A DNA stretch of 64,000 nucleotides from an uncultured Acidaminococcus sp. (lineage in GTDB: Bacteria; Bacillota; Negativicutes; Acidaminococcales; Acidaminococcaceae): assembly GCA_900538365.1 (NCBI GenBank), contig UPXT01000006.1, positions 1 through 64,000 on the forward strand, read 5' to 3'. The notes under the pieces were generated by a model. It had not been told where the DNA came from. It worked only from the letters and a program-made list of their open reading frames with translations, and did no database searches. A program made the position numbers and the translations under genes. This document shows positions 18,712-27,592 of the stretch, in pieces (the first letter of the stretch is position 1; each line of letters begins with the position of its first letter).

Positions 18712-20067
18712 TTACGCATGATACTTTCTTTCAATATAGCGCAGACGGAGCGTCAAAAAAAGGGCCGAAAAGAAGATTCCTGAAATCAAGCCCATCCAGT
18801 AGCCATCAGCTTCTTTATGAAAGCCATAGTCCATCACAAGCCCAATGGGAAGAGCAAGGACCCAGTAAGCGGCAAGGGACGAATAGAAGGTTGCCTTGAC
18901 ATCTTTATAACCGCGTAAAATGCCTTGGATAGGCGCCGCCGTGCTGTCACAGAGCTGAAAAGCAATGGCAAAGCCAAGAAAATGCTCAATCGGCGCCACA
19001 AGGCTCGGATCCTGGGTATAGAGCCGAGCAATGAGTGTCCGTCCGACAAGCAGGAAAACAGCAAAGGAAAGCCCGACCATGACATTGCCGACACGTCCTG
19101 TCCTGCCATACAGCCGCGCCGCGGCATAATCCTTGGCTCCGACAAAAGCTCCTATGATAATGGTTAGAGAGAGGGAAAAACTAAGGGGCACCATGTAGAG
19201 CAGGTTTGTAAAGCTCATGGCGGCTTGGTTTGCCGCAACGGTCACCGTACCAAATCTTGATACGAAAAGACATTCCACGCCAAAGATGCTCGTTTCAAGG
19301 AAGATTGCGACACCCATGGGAATCCCTACACGCAGGTGCTCCCGCAGGTGACTGGAGGAAAAGCCCGTGCGGTCAAAGACGTGGAAGTCACGGAAGACAC
19401 CCAAATGGGTAACCAAATAAGCAAAGGACAGAAAGAGCAGCCAGCAGGTAATAGCGGTTCCCACGCCTGCTCCAGCGCCGCCCATACGGGGCAATCCCAG
19501 CTTTCCGAAGATAAAAAGATAGTTCATAAAGCAATTGACCGGCATGGTGAGAAGAAAAAGCCGCATTGTCAGCTGCGTATACCCCATGGTATCAACAAAA
19601 GAACGCAGGATACTGGCTCCAAATAAAGGAACAATGCCCATAGCCACGTAGCTTAGGTAGTTATGGCTTACAATCTCGACCGTGCTTTCAAGTTCCATCA
19701 AGGACAGGACCTTGTCAAGCTGCAGGATACCCACGCTGATGATGCTCACGCTGAGGATCATGGCAAGCATCAGCCCGCTGAAGACCGCACCGGAAATCTT
19801 TTCGTAGGCTTTTGCGCCGCGGTAGTTGGCGACAATTGGGGTCAAGGCCTGAAGGATGCCATTGAGTCCTGTGAAAATGGGCATCCAGATATTGGCTCCG
19901 ATGGCAACTCCGGCAAGTTCAACAGTGCCCGCGTGACCGCTCATGATTGTATCGGCGAGGTTCATTCCCGTGATGGCAAGCTGAGTAATCAGAATTGGCA
20001 CCATCACTTCCAGGATTTTTTTCATCCGTCTTCCAAAGGACGGGGTCACGTTTTCTTGCATCAACAT
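18712..20067 (-). CDS. MATE-family multidrug/toxin efflux transporter
   Basis: 451 aa with twelve predicted membrane helices. The N-terminal half has the MATE pattern (PILITQLAITGMNLADTIM, then GANIW and QALTPIVANYRGAK). It exchanges Na+ or H+ for organic cations at the cytoplasmic membrane. Start: ATG with AAGGAG 3-4 nt upstream, followed at once by a second in-frame ATG two codons on. The leader contains competing stems (20085-20132) that might regulate it. Confidence 0.92.
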   Translation of the reverse strand: MLMQENVTPSFGRRMKKILEVMVPILITQLAITGMNLADTIMSGHAGTVELAGVAIGANIWMPIFTGLNGILQALTPIVANYRGAKAYEKISGAVFSGLMLAMILSVSIISVGILQLDKVLSLMELESTVEIVSHNYLSYVAMGIVPLFGASILRSFVDTMGYTQLTMRLFLLTMPVNCFMNYLFIFGKLGLPRMGGAGAGVGTAITCWLLFLSFAYLVTHLGVFRDFHVFDRTGFSSSHLREHLRVGIPMGVAIFLETSIFGVECLFVSRFGTVTVAANQAAMSFTNLLYMVPLSFSLSLTIIIGAFVGAKDYAAARLYGRTGRVGNVMVGLSFAVFLLVGRTLIARLYTQDPSLVAPIEHFLGFAIAFQLCDSTAAPIQGILRGYKDVKATFYSSLAAYWVLALPIGLVMDYGFHKEADGYWMGLISGIFFSALFLTLRLRYIERKYHA

Positions 20068-20084
20068 ACACTCCTTACAAATAA

Positions 20085-20132
20085 GCCAAGGGAGGAACCG
20101 GCGGCGGGTGGTCCCGCCACTTGGCTCCTCCC
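20085..20132 (-). promoter_or_regulatory. Structured leader of the MATE gene
   Basis: In the minus-strand leader, GGCGGG-ACCA-CCCGCC (20103-20118) is a tight hairpin. Around it, 20085-20090 can pair with 20120-20125, whereas 20090-20096 can pair with 20126-20132; the two pairings cross, so they exclude each other or make a pseudoknot. The loop is ACCA, not the ACGR of guanidine-II riboswitches. Confidence 0.4.
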
Positions 20133-20162
20133 AATTGATAACAGACTGCGGAAGAAAAGGCC

Positions 20163-22199
20163 TTAAAGGGAAGGCATATACTTAAGATGCCGCTCCGCAT
20201 AGTTGTACATTACGTAATTTGCCAGGGCGTCCTTTTCCTCCCGATCCGGTGTTGGTTCGTCCAACGTGGAAACAAAGGACAAGTCGGCGGAATAGTAATA
20301 GGCTTTGCCGCTAAAATAGCCCAAGGCATAGGGATGTTCCGTAGGCTGCAGGAGATTTCTCCCCATAAATTCTTCCGGTACGGGGACGCCCATGAGCGCA
20401 AGGAGCGTCGGAGCCAGGTCTTCCTGGCTGCCATAATCCGTACTTTCAAGATTTTTCAACGGTTCCAGATTCTTACTTACAAAGATAAGTGGAATCGGCG
20501 CCACGCTCTCCTTATCCTGCGGCTTTTGGACAAGGGTTTTGTATTCCCCACCCGAATGGGGATTATGGTCGCTTGTAATCACAAAGAGGGTCCGATCATC
20601 CATGAGGCCTTCCTTTTCCGCTTCCTCAAAGAAATGCTTCACTGTCTGGTCCACCCAATACATACCGCACACAGTTACCGTTCCCTGGGTTCGCACGGAC
20701 TCAGGCATGTTTTCGTAGGTAATCCCGTAATACGGATACGGTTGGTGCATATCAAGGGTCTTTGTGACAACAAGGAATGACTGGCTGCGGCCTTTCTTTA
20801 AAAAGCGCAGCAGGTTGTCATACATGACATCGTTATGGAACCCCCAGCCACTGGCCCCAGAGTAGCCTTCTTTGGCAATGTCTTCCTTGGCAAAATAGTG
20901 TGCCATGCCGAACTGTTCCGGATACTCGCGGTACTCATTGTTGTAGTAGCGGCTTGACGCGCTGAAGAATGTTCCCGGAATCCCTGCTTTTTCAAGGGAA
21001 CGGAACAGTGACGGCTGAAGGGTCCCCGGCAGGTCACCATCATAGATGAGCTGGCTGCGGAAGGTCGCATTAAGGCCCTGTGTCGTCGGAACAGCCGATG
21101 AGTAGTAGTGGTCAAGATGCGGGTACGTTTCGACGAGCGAGTCTAGGTAAGGCGTCGTTTCCTTGGGAATCGAGGGATTATAGTAATGGAGATAATCCCG
21201 ATGGACGGACTCAAAGATGATCATGATGATTCGGTCATAAGCAGGTTTATCACGAACAACGACTGGCTTTTTGGGCAGGATGCCCAGCCGTTTCAAGATG
21301 GCCTTGTCCTTATCGGTCAGTTCCCGTTTCTTATATTCACCGGGGTCATGAACAACTTTATCGGTCTTAAAAAGGGCTTTTTGGAAAAAGTTTACGTTCA
21401 CGGGGTATGCCACGGCATCCCGTGTCGTTTTACGGTTCTTTTCCAAATCCACTTCAAGGTCAAGGCCCGGCACAAGATCAAGTCCATGATAGACGCCTTC
21501 ACGGCACAAAAGATAGGTCAGGTTAAGGCCCAAGGCAAAGACAGCAACACACAGGAGCGACCAAGGCAGGTTGGGTTTGCGCCGCTTTTGGCGATCGACT
21601 CGGAAAAGAGCAGCAAGCATGATAAGAAGCAAGGCGCCAAGGGCCAGCTTCCAAGGAGCCGTGGTTGACAGGATGCCCATGGCCGCATAATAATTGAGGT
21701 TCTCAAAAAGAACACTCTCTATATGCATGCTTGTATTCCAGAAGTAGACGGCATCACCCAACATGATAAAGACCGTCACAAAATAAATAAGGAAATAAAA
21801 CGCCTTCATTCCCCGATTGGGGTAATGGTGATAGATCATGGCCGTTACCAAAAGGACAACGATATTGTTAAAAAGACCGGCAAGGATTGAAAGAACTGTC
21901 ATAAATCCCCAGTCAAGCTCGACATAGGTCACCATGAAGAAGGCGTCCAAAAGATACAGCACGCCGATGACCACGACGGGGAAATAGCGCCGGACACGGT
22001 CCTTGATCCGGTGTTTCTTGAGATAAAGGAGCGCTCCCGTCCCAAGAAGCAGCAGATCCCGCAGGAAGTGATTCAAGGTGCGGTACCAGCATTCAGCCAA
22101 AGGAAAAGGCGAAATGGCTTTCAGATCATTCCAGCATAAAAAGTACTCCAGGCCCAAGATAAGAAGAGCCGAAAGAATGAGCGCAAGCTTCTTTTTCAC
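20163..22199 (-). CDS. LTA-synthase/sulfatase-family membrane phosphotransferase
   Basis: 678 aa: about five N-terminal membrane helices (residues 1-215), then an extracytoplasmic sulfatase-fold domain. The catalytic Thr lies in VPTTQGL and metal ligands in IIFESVH and ITSDHNPHSGG. Relatives polymerise glycerol-phosphate (LtaS) or move phosphoethanolamine or phosphoglycerol to surface glycans. A diderm host would favour a phosphoglycerol or phosphoethanolamine transferase over true LTA synthesis. It starts 10 bp after a diacylglycerol-kinase-like gene, which fits recycling of the lipid by-product. Confidence 0.85.
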   Translation of the reverse strand: MKKKLALILSALLILGLEYFLCWNDLKAISPFPLAECWYRTLNHFLRDLLLLGTGALLYLKKHRIKDRVRRYFPVVVIGVLYLLDAFFMVTYVELDWGFMTVLSILAGLFNNIVVLLVTAMIYHHYPNRGMKAFYFLIYFVTVFIMLGDAVYFWNTSMHIESVLFENLNYYAAMGILSTTAPWKLALGALLLIMLAALFRVDRQKRRKPNLPWSLLCVAVFALGLNLTYLLCREGVYHGLDLVPGLDLEVDLEKNRKTTRDAVAYPVNVNFFQKALFKTDKVVHDPGEYKKRELTDKDKAILKRLGILPKKPVVVRDKPAYDRIIMIIFESVHRDYLHYYNPSIPKETTPYLDSLVETYPHLDHYYSSAVPTTQGLNATFRSQLIYDGDLPGTLQPSLFRSLEKAGIPGTFFSASSRYYNNEYREYPEQFGMAHYFAKEDIAKEGYSGASGWGFHNDVMYDNLLRFLKKGRSQSFLVVTKTLDMHQPYPYYGITYENMPESVRTQGTVTVCGMYWVDQTVKHFFEEAEKEGLMDDRTLFVITSDHNPHSGGEYKTLVQKPQDKESVAPIPLIFVSKNLEPLKNLESTDYGSQEDLAPTLLALMGVPVPEEFMGRNLLQPTEHPYALGYFSGKAYYYSADLSFVSTLDEPTPDREEKDALANYVMYNYAERHLKYMPSL

Positions 22200-22208
22200 A
22201 ATGCCTCC

Positions 22209-23156
22209 CTAGGAAATGAAATTAAGTGGTGTAGGTAGGAGGGAAATGGAAAGGGGCGACGTTGCCACACTGTCCCCATCCAGTTCAGCAGCAAAGTTCT
22301 TCACATTGCAGCGGATCTGGACCTCCTGGGCCTTGCAGATTTCAACCGATTTATCCAAGGAGAGCATATCGGCCGCAATAAGCGCCGTGTAGCGCAGGAA
22401 GTCGACACAACGGTCCTTTTTGAATAAGATGACGTAGAGCGCGGGATTGGATAAGGAGCCTCCGTTGACAAGGGAGAACCGTCCTGCATAGTAACGGCTC
22501 TTGGTCACGATAACGGAACTGGCCGCCCGCCATACGCCATCCCCGTCAATCATAACCTCAAATTTATACTTCCAAGGATGCAGCAGCATTTCATTTCCTG
22601 CCACAAGGCCGCTCTGCCGCACATAGGCAAGAGTTGAAAGGAACTTTTTTTCTTTGGGCGTTACCATATCGACGACGAGGGAATCCACACCAATGCCGGC
22701 CACGGTCAGAAAAATCCGGTCATTGGCCTTTCCCAGCCAGACTGGAGCCGTTAGGCCCTTTTCAACGCGCATGAGCCAGCTCGTGGCATCGGTTTTCTGG
22801 GCCAGTTCCTTGGCAACAAGGTTCACCGTGCCAGCAGGGTAAATACTCACATACGGCATATAGTCCCGTTCAACAAGCACTTCTGAAATGGCGCGCAGCG
22901 TACCATCGCCGCCAGCAATGATGATCCAATCGACTTGTTCATCGCAGGCCTTGCGTGCCACGATTTGGGCATCGTTGAAGGTATTGATGCGGTAATAGGA
23001 AAAAGCAGCCGGTCCGTACATCGCGATAAACTCGTCGGCAAGGCGCTCCACGCTGCGGTGCAGGGCGGCAAAGAAAGTCTGCTTGCCTGCATTGTGGTTA
23101 TGAACGAGATATACTTTTTTGAATGTCTTGATATCAACTTTTTTTCGAAGCATCAT
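22209..23156 (-). CDS. Diacylglycerol kinase-like lipid kinase (DAGK catalytic domain)
   Basis: 315 aa. NHNAGK near the N-terminus, the nucleotide motif GGDGT at residues 82-86 and YPAGTVNLVAKEL are typical of DagB/YegS lipid kinases. It likely phosphorylates diacylglycerol released by head-group transferases. It sits directly before the LTA-synthase-like gene, in keeping with that coupling. Confidence 0.85.
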   Translation of the reverse strand: MMLRKKVDIKTFKKVYLVHNHNAGKQTFFAALHRSVERLADEFIAMYGPAAFSYYRINTFNDAQIVARKACDEQVDWIIIAGGDGTLRAISEVLVERDYMPYVSIYPAGTVNLVAKELAQKTDATSWLMRVEKGLTAPVWLGKANDRIFLTVAGIGVDSLVVDMVTPKEKKFLSTLAYVRQSGLVAGNEMLLHPWKYKFEVMIDGDGVWRAASSVIVTKSRYYAGRFSLVNGGSLSNPALYVILFKKDRCVDFLRYTALIAADMLSLDKSVEICKAQEVQIRCNVKNFAAELDGDSVATSPLSISLLPTPLNFIS

Positions 23157-23201
23157 GAACCCACCCTTTTTGGTGAGACGGAAGCCGTGGGAGCCGCCGT
23201 C

Positions 23202-23600
23202 TTATGAATAGATCCATTTTTTTCTGGATAGATAGTTCCAAATGGTCACAAGTGCCGATGCAAGGATCTTGCTCGGCATAACACTGCCGCCTAAGGCACC
23301 GACAAAAAGACGCATCAATAAAAGGTTCAGCAAAAGTCCCAGTGTCGATACAACAAGGACCAGGGAAAACTCCTTCTTTCTGCTGTAGCGGACGCCACTG
23401 TCAAAAACAAAGCAATTGGTCGCAATATAGTGGCAGACCGTGGAGCAAAGATAAGCAAGGCCTGTTGACAAAAGATAATTGAGAGCGAGGCGCACGGCAA
23501 ATAAATACACCAAAGCCCATTCAAAAAGGGCCGCCGTCCCGCCAATCACAAGATAGCACAGGATTCGTACCCTTTCATTTTCTGATTTATGCAATGCCAT
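23202..23600 (-). CDS. GtrA-family membrane protein
   Basis: 132 aa with four membrane helices, the GtrA/DPMS pattern (YLVIGGTAALFEWALVYLF near the start, CHYIATNCFVF in the middle). Such proteins assist flipping of lipid-linked sugars or serve glycosyltransferases. It starts 3 bp after the bofA-like stop, so the two are coupled. Confidence 0.8.
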   Translation of the reverse strand: MALHKSENERVRILCYLVIGGTAALFEWALVYLFAVRLALNYLLSTGLAYLCSTVCHYIATNCFVFDSGVRYSRKKEFSLVLVVSTLGLLLNLLLMRLFVGALGGSVMPSKILASALVTIWNYLSRKKWIYS

Positions 23601-23603
23601 CGC

Positions 23604-23849
23604 TTAGTGCCCCATGAGCTGATAAAGCAGCAGGAGGATGACGCCAGGAATTCCAAAGAATCCTGCCACCAAAGCGGAAACAGCACCGATTTCAAGATGC
23701 AGGCCGGCAATTCCCCCTACCAGATTGAAAAGCCAAAGAAGGACCATGCCAACAATCCCGTTCCACAAAAGCTTGAGAGAAAGGGAAAAGATATTGACGA
23801 CGATCAGAAGGATAACAAGGGCCGCAAGGCCAAACACCCAAACTTCCAT
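23604..23849 (-). CDS. BofA-family (pro-sigma-K processing inhibitor-like) membrane protein
   Basis: 81 aa, two to three hydrophobic helices, ending GIPGVILLLLYQLMGH as in the BofA family. In Bacillus BofA restrains the SpoIVFB protease during sporulation and lies just after recR; the same neighbourhood is kept here. No other sporulation genes are visible, so its role is unknown. Confidence 0.8.
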   Translation of the reverse strand: MEVWVFGLAALVILLIVVNIFSLSLKLLWNGIVGMVLLWLFNLVGGIAGLHLEIGAVSALVAGFFGIPGVILLLLYQLMGH

Positions 23850-23886
23850 AACTACGTACCGCCTTTCTTCACATCCTAAAGGGCAA

Positions 23887-24483
23887 TCAAAGTTCCCGAC
23901 GGTTTTCCAGGGCCTTGTAAAGCGTCAATTCATCGGCATATTCAAGGTCCCCACCCATGGGAAGGCCGTGGGCAATGCGGCTTACCTTGATGCCTAAGGG
24001 ACGGATGAGGCTCGCCAGATAGGCTGCCGTCGCCTCCCCCTCCACATCAGAATTGGTTGCAAGGATCACTTCGTGAACTGAACCGTCCTGCAAACGGCGC
24101 ATGAGTTCGCGGATCTTCAGCTGGTCAGGGCCCACACCATCAAGGGGAGACAGAACGCCATGAAGGACGTGGTAAACACCTTCAAAACCCTTTGTCCGTT
24201 CCATGGCCGCTACATCCTGCGGTTCTTCAACGACACAGATGAGCCCATGGTCCCGCTTTTCATCCTCACATATTTCACACCGCGTTCCTTCACAAAGATT
24301 GAAACAGGACGCACAGAGATGGACCTGATCCTTGACAGCAACCAGCGCCGCTGCCAGGGCTTCCACATCGCTTCGCTTCATATCAAGGACGTGATAGGAA
24401 AGACGCAGCGCTGATTTGGAGCCAATACCCGGCAGTTTGCGCAGTTGCTCATGAAGCCGGGCCAAAGGTTTGATCATGCGCAT
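23887..24483 (-). CDS. recR: Recombination protein RecR
   Basis: 198 aa: N-terminal helix-hairpin-helix (LPGIGSKSALRLSYHVL), a four-cysteine zinc finger (CASCFNLCEGTRCEIC) and a Toprim domain (CVVEEPQDVAAME, TNSDVEGEATA). It works with RecO/RecF to load RecA at gaps. It begins 7 bp after ybaB and belongs to the conserved dnaX-ybaB-recR group. Confidence 0.97.
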   Translation of the reverse strand: MRMIKPLARLHEQLRKLPGIGSKSALRLSYHVLDMKRSDVEALAAALVAVKDQVHLCASCFNLCEGTRCEICEDEKRDHGLICVVEEPQDVAAMERTKGFEGVYHVLHGVLSPLDGVGPDQLKIRELMRRLQDGSVHEVILATNSDVEGEATAAYLASLIRPLGIKVSRIAHGLPMGGDLEYADELTLYKALENRREL

Positions 24484-24490
24484 AGCGTTC

Positions 24491-24823
24491 TCAATACATC
24501 CCCGGCAGCTTCATGCCGCCCGTTACTTTGCCCATTTCCTTTTCCGTCATTTCATCAACCTTTTTCATCGCTTCGTTGACTGCTGTCACAATAAGATCCT
24601 GGAGCATTTCTACATCATCTGGATCGACAGCTTCAGGTGAAATGGCAAGGCTTACGACATTCTTGCTGCCGTTTACAACAACCTTGACTGCCTCACCGCC
24701 TGCCGTGGCTTCCACGGTACGTTCCTTGAGTTCATCCTGGAGTTTGAGCATCTCACTTTGCATCTTCTGGACTTTTTTCAGCATGCCCTGCATCCCGTTC
24801 ATTCCCATTCCGCCTTTAAACAT
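24491..24823 (-). CDS. YbaB/EbfC-family nucleoid-associated protein
   Basis: 110 aa. Methionine/glycine-rich N-terminus (FKGGMGMNGMQGMLKKVQ) and the ATAGGEAVKVVVNG motif are family-typical. It forms dimers that bind DNA without strict sequence preference. Position between dnaX and recR is conserved across bacteria. Confidence 0.95.
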   Translation of the reverse strand: MFKGGMGMNGMQGMLKKVQKMQSEMLKLQDELKERTVEATAGGEAVKVVVNGSKNVVSLAISPEAVDPDDVEMLQDLIVTAVNEAMKKVDEMTEKEMGKVTGGMKLPGMY

Positions 24824-24835
24824 TGTTCATTCCTC

Positions 24836-26722
24836 CTATTGATTTGAATCATCTTTTACAAGGTTTCCGCCAAAGACCATCATGGCCCGTTTGACGGTTT
24901 CAGGAAGTTCGTCATCTTCTTTGGAAAGGGGCGCTTCCTGGGGCGGCGCAGATGGCGCCGCCTTATGTTGGGGGCTAAAGGCCGCGCGGGGCGCAGCCTT
25001 CCTTGCCGCTTCCATTTGTTTTTCGCTGGCCTGTTCGACTGCAAATTCAAAATTCTGCCCGGTCCCTGCCTTTAAGATGGCAAGGACTTCGTCCCTTAGG
25101 TCATTGCGCTCGAGGCGGTCCTTGGCCACCTGCGTTGCCGTCCCCACCGTGAGCCTTTTGCCATCAAAATCAAGGGGAGAAGCCACCCGCGCATAGGCAA
25201 AAAAGCCCATCTTATGACGCTGTTTAAGGCCTTGCAGGACACCATTCCATAGGCGCTGGGCCCCTGCAAGGTCAGACGGCTGTCGGGGGCCGTCCGTTTT
25301 TTCTCCAAGGCAGGGAGATGAAGAGGCGTCCCCGGCTTCCATTTTCTGTTGCGCCGGCTGCGGTACAGCGGACGCCTTCTTTTCAAAAGAAGGTGCCTGC
25401 CTTCTTTTGAACGAAGTGGCAGCGGGCTCTTTCGCAGGGGAAAAAGAAGCTTCTGCTGGAGTTAAGGAAGGCGTGTCCGGCACGGTTTCCTTCGGGTAAA
25501 CAATAGCCGCTTCCCGCGTTTCGGTTCCTTTTTTCCTTGCCGGCTCAAATGCAGCGGATACGGCCGGAGCGCCGCCTTCCATAAGGCGAGTGACTTCCCC
25601 TTCGAGGGTCTCAATACGGGACAGGAGTGCCGCGGGACTATCCCCTTCGCCGCGGCAGAGGTCATAAAGACAAATCTCCGCGACAATCTTTGACCGCAAG
25701 GAACGCTTTGCATCAAGGGATGCTTCATGGATGCGCTCTGTGGCTGCAAGGATGCGGCTGCGCGTAAAAAGCGGTTCCACGGTTTTGAGGTTTTCCGCCG
25801 TATCGGTCAAGTAAATCTCTTGATACGCCGGGTCCGCCTGATAAAGGAGCAGGGCCCGCATATATTCGAGAAGCTCTGTCAGGACCTGGGTCACGTCTTT
25901 TCCATCGTCCATGAGCTGATTAAGAAGATTCAAGGCAGCAGGCAGGTCGCGGCGGCCAATATTCTCTACCAGGGCCCGCATCGTATCCCGTCCGGCAATA
26001 CCGAGGACCTGCCGCACCGTTTCAGCCGTCACGGGGTCAGCCATAATGCTGCACTGATCCAGAAGACCAACGGCATCGCGCATTCCCCCGTCGGCCTGAA
26101 TGGCCATGAGGCGCAGGGCATCCGGTTCCGCATTGATTTTACTGCCTTCTGCCACTTTTTTCAGGTGGGCGGCAATATCGTCTACCGTAACGCGGCGAAA
26201 ATCAAAACGCTGGCACCGGGAATGGATGGTTGTCGGGATCTTGTGCGGCTCCGTTGTTGCAAGGATAAAGACAACATGCTCTGGCGGCTCTTCAAGAGTC
26301 TTTAGCAGGGCATTGAAGGCATCCATCGTAATCATATGCACTTCGTCGATTATATAGACCTTGTAACGGCTGGAAACAGGGGCAAAATGGACTTGTTCCC
26401 GCAGCTTCCGGATCTCATCGATTCCGCGGTTGCTGGCCGCGTCGATTTCAATGACATCAGCACTGGTGCCTTCCGTAATTTCCCGGCAGTGATCACAAGC
26501 GTTGCAAGGATGGGGCGTTGGCCCCTTCTCACAGTTCAGGGCCTTGGCAAGGATCCGCGCCGTACTTGTCTTGCCTGTACCGCGGGGTCCTGTAAACAGG
26601 TAAGCATGGGAAATGCGCCCCGACTCAAGAGCATTCGTGAGCGCTTTCCTGATGTGTTCCTGCCCCACGAGGCCATCAAAATCCTGGGGTCTCCAAGTAC
26701 GATATAATGCGACGTAAGACAT
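24836..26722 (-). CDS. dnaX: DNA polymerase III subunit gamma/tau
   Basis: 628 aa from the ATG ending at 26722, with AAAGG upstream and the canonical start MSYVALYRTWRPQDF; the open frame runs 28 codons further. Walker A GPRGTGKTSTA, a four-cysteine zinc module (CEKGPTPHPCNACDHC) and the SRC sensor (HSRCQRF) mark the clamp-loader ATPase. After about residue 360 comes a Pro/Ala/Lys-rich linker and a tau-like C-terminal domain. I see no in-frame slippery heptamer for a shorter gamma form. Confidence 0.95.
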   Translation of the reverse strand: MSYVALYRTWRPQDFDGLVGQEHIRKALTNALESGRISHAYLFTGPRGTGKTSTARILAKALNCEKGPTPHPCNACDHCREITEGTSADVIEIDAASNRGIDEIRKLREQVHFAPVSSRYKVYIIDEVHMITMDAFNALLKTLEEPPEHVVFILATTEPHKIPTTIHSRCQRFDFRRVTVDDIAAHLKKVAEGSKINAEPDALRLMAIQADGGMRDAVGLLDQCSIMADPVTAETVRQVLGIAGRDTMRALVENIGRRDLPAALNLLNQLMDDGKDVTQVLTELLEYMRALLLYQADPAYQEIYLTDTAENLKTVEPLFTRSRILAATERIHEASLDAKRSLRSKIVAEICLYDLCRGEGDSPAALLSRIETLEGEVTRLMEGGAPAVSAAFEPARKKGTETREAAIVYPKETVPDTPSLTPAEASFSPAKEPAATSFKRRQAPSFEKKASAVPQPAQQKMEAGDASSSPCLGEKTDGPRQPSDLAGAQRLWNGVLQGLKQRHKMGFFAYARVASPLDFDGKRLTVGTATQVAKDRLERNDLRDEVLAILKAGTGQNFEFAVEQASEKQMEAARKAAPRAAFSPQHKAAPSAPPQEAPLSKEDDELPETVKRAMMVFGGNLVKDDSNQ

Positions 26723-26755
26723 GGAATCCATCCTTTCTCTCTGTTGTACCATGGT

Positions 26756-26785
26756 ATTATACCTTGTTTCCATAAAAAAATTCAA
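26756..26785 (-). promoter_or_regulatory. dnaX promoter
   Basis: On the minus strand, TTGAAT (26780-26785), an 18-bp spacer and TATAAT (26756-26761), the latter inside the palindrome GGTATAATACC. It leads to the dnaX start about 35 nt downstream. Confidence 0.65.
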
Positions 26786-26793
26786 CTTATTTC

Positions 26794-26822
26794 TTGACAA
26801 TGGCATGAATATCCTTTATACT
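26794..26822 (+). promoter_or_regulatory. tRNA-Ser promoter
   Basis: TTGACA (26794-26799), 17-bp spacer, TATACT (26817-26822): a near-perfect housekeeping promoter about 65 bp before the tRNA. Confidence 0.8.
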
Positions 26823-26886
26823 AAAACACGCAGTCATTTTTAAAGACTGCATACAATTGAAAAGCTTCACCTGAGCATTTCAACCT

Positions 26887-26977
26887 GGAGAGTTGTCCGA
26901 GTGGTTGAAGGAGCACGCCTGGAAAGCGTGTATACGGGATAACCGTATCGAGGGTTCGAATCCCTCACTCTCCGCCA
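26887..26977 (+). tRNA. tRNA-Ser (GGA anticodon)
   Basis: 91 nt including an encoded CCA. Acceptor GGAGAGT pairs with ACTCTCC, the anticodon loop reads CTGGAAA, there is a long variable arm typical of serine tRNAs, and the T-loop is GGTTCGAATCC. Confidence 0.97.
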
Positions 26978-26988
26978 TTTAAGAATCC

Positions 26989-27012
26989 GCCGCAGCATGC
27001 GGCTTTTCTTTT
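26989..27012 (+). terminator. Terminator after tRNA-Ser
   Basis: GCCGCA-GCA-TGCGGC followed by TTTTCTTTT. The SRP RNA begins only 20 nt later, so it either depends on readthrough or has a promoter overlapping this element. Confidence 0.75.
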
Positions 27013-27032
27013 AAGTACGTCTTTATTTTTTG

Positions 27033-27153
27033 GATGGACCATAGGGATAGGTCCTGCGCAATGGAGTCCTGTGAACCTTGTCAGGTCCGGAAGGAAGCAG
27101 CAATAAGCAGATCGCTTCGTGTGCCGCAGGAGTGCCTGTTCCTGTGGCCCATC
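27033..27153 (+). ncRNA. ffs: Signal recognition particle RNA, small bacterial (4.5S) type
   Basis: The apical domain carries the invariant GTCCGGAAGGAAGCAGCA, and the ends pair (GATGGACCATAGG with CCTGTGGCCCATC). About 120 nt, so the short form without an Alu domain. With Ffh it targets nascent membrane proteins. Closeness to tadA, dnaX, ybaB, recR and bofA matches the Bacillus arrangement around scr. Ends are approximate. Confidence 0.93.
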
Positions 27154-27170
27154 GAGAAAATAAGGACAAG

Positions 27171-27213
27171 AAAGCCCGGAGGGAAACAGAAAAGTTTCCC
27201 TCCGGGCTTTTTG
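27171..27213 (+). terminator. SRP RNA terminator
   Basis: A 17-bp stem (AAAGCCCGGAGGGAAAC and its complement) with a 6-nt loop and a T-run: a strong intrinsic terminator about 20 nt after the SRP RNA. Confidence 0.92.
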
Positions 27214-27496
27214 TGCTGTGGAAAAACGGCGGTTCGGCTGTCCATTCGGTACAGGGCCAGATTGCCGTCCTGAGCTTGCGGCTCGGGCTGTCGAGCATAA
27301 GACATAAAAATGGCTATGAGGCTGCAATGTAAAACACGAAGGGCGGCAGCAAGATTAAATCGGCGACGCGTGAGTTTCCTTACGGCCAGTGGCCGGAATA
27401 TTGAGGAGATTGAGGCCCGTGGGTGACAAAGCAGACAGTTCCAATTGGGCCGAAGATTGCAAAAAACTTCCGCGCTCCCCTAACGTGAGACGGCCC
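27214..27496. other. Unassigned, possibly structured-RNA region
   Basis: About 280 bp without a credible ORF on either strand. Local stems: CCTGAGC/GCTCGGG, CGGCC-AGT-GGCCG, and GGCCC...GGGCC around 27413-27453. It does not show the hallmarks of RNase P RNA, tmRNA or the SRP Alu domain. Confidence 0.4.
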
Positions 27497-27559
27497 ATCA
27501 TACGATAGCATGAGCTCCTTGCCTCAGATCAATTTTTCCTAAAGCAAAGAGCTCACATT
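27497..27559. repeat. Dispersed hairpin repeat, copy B
   Basis: Arms at 27512-27522 and 27544-27554 (GAGCTCCTTGC / GCAAAGAGCTC, one mismatch). Flank GATAGCATGAGC and loop end TTTTTCCTAAAGCAA match copy A at 167-228. Confidence 0.6.
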
Positions 27560-27563
27560 TTAC

Positions 27564-27589
27564 ATCAAATCAGCCCGATTTTTGGGCTG
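27564..27589 (-). terminator. Terminator of the GlcD-like gene
   Basis: On the minus strand CAGCCC-AAAAATC-GGGCTG followed by ATTTGATG; it begins a few bases after the stop codon. Confidence 0.6.
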
Positions 27590-27592
27590 GCC

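Noticed and set aside
20103..20118. Guanidine-II (mini-ykkC) riboswitch before the MATE gene
   Set aside because: The loop is ACCA instead of ACGR and there is no second matching hairpin.
25529..25534. A6 run in dnaX (AGG AAA AAA GGA) as a programmed frameshift site for a gamma form
   Set aside because: The heptamer A AAA AAG is not in the reading frame needed for tandem -1 slippage; no convincing downstream stem seen.
26965..27327. 120-codon minus-strand frame over the SRP RNA
   Set aside because: Reads through the SRP RNA and its terminator; a familiar spurious translation.
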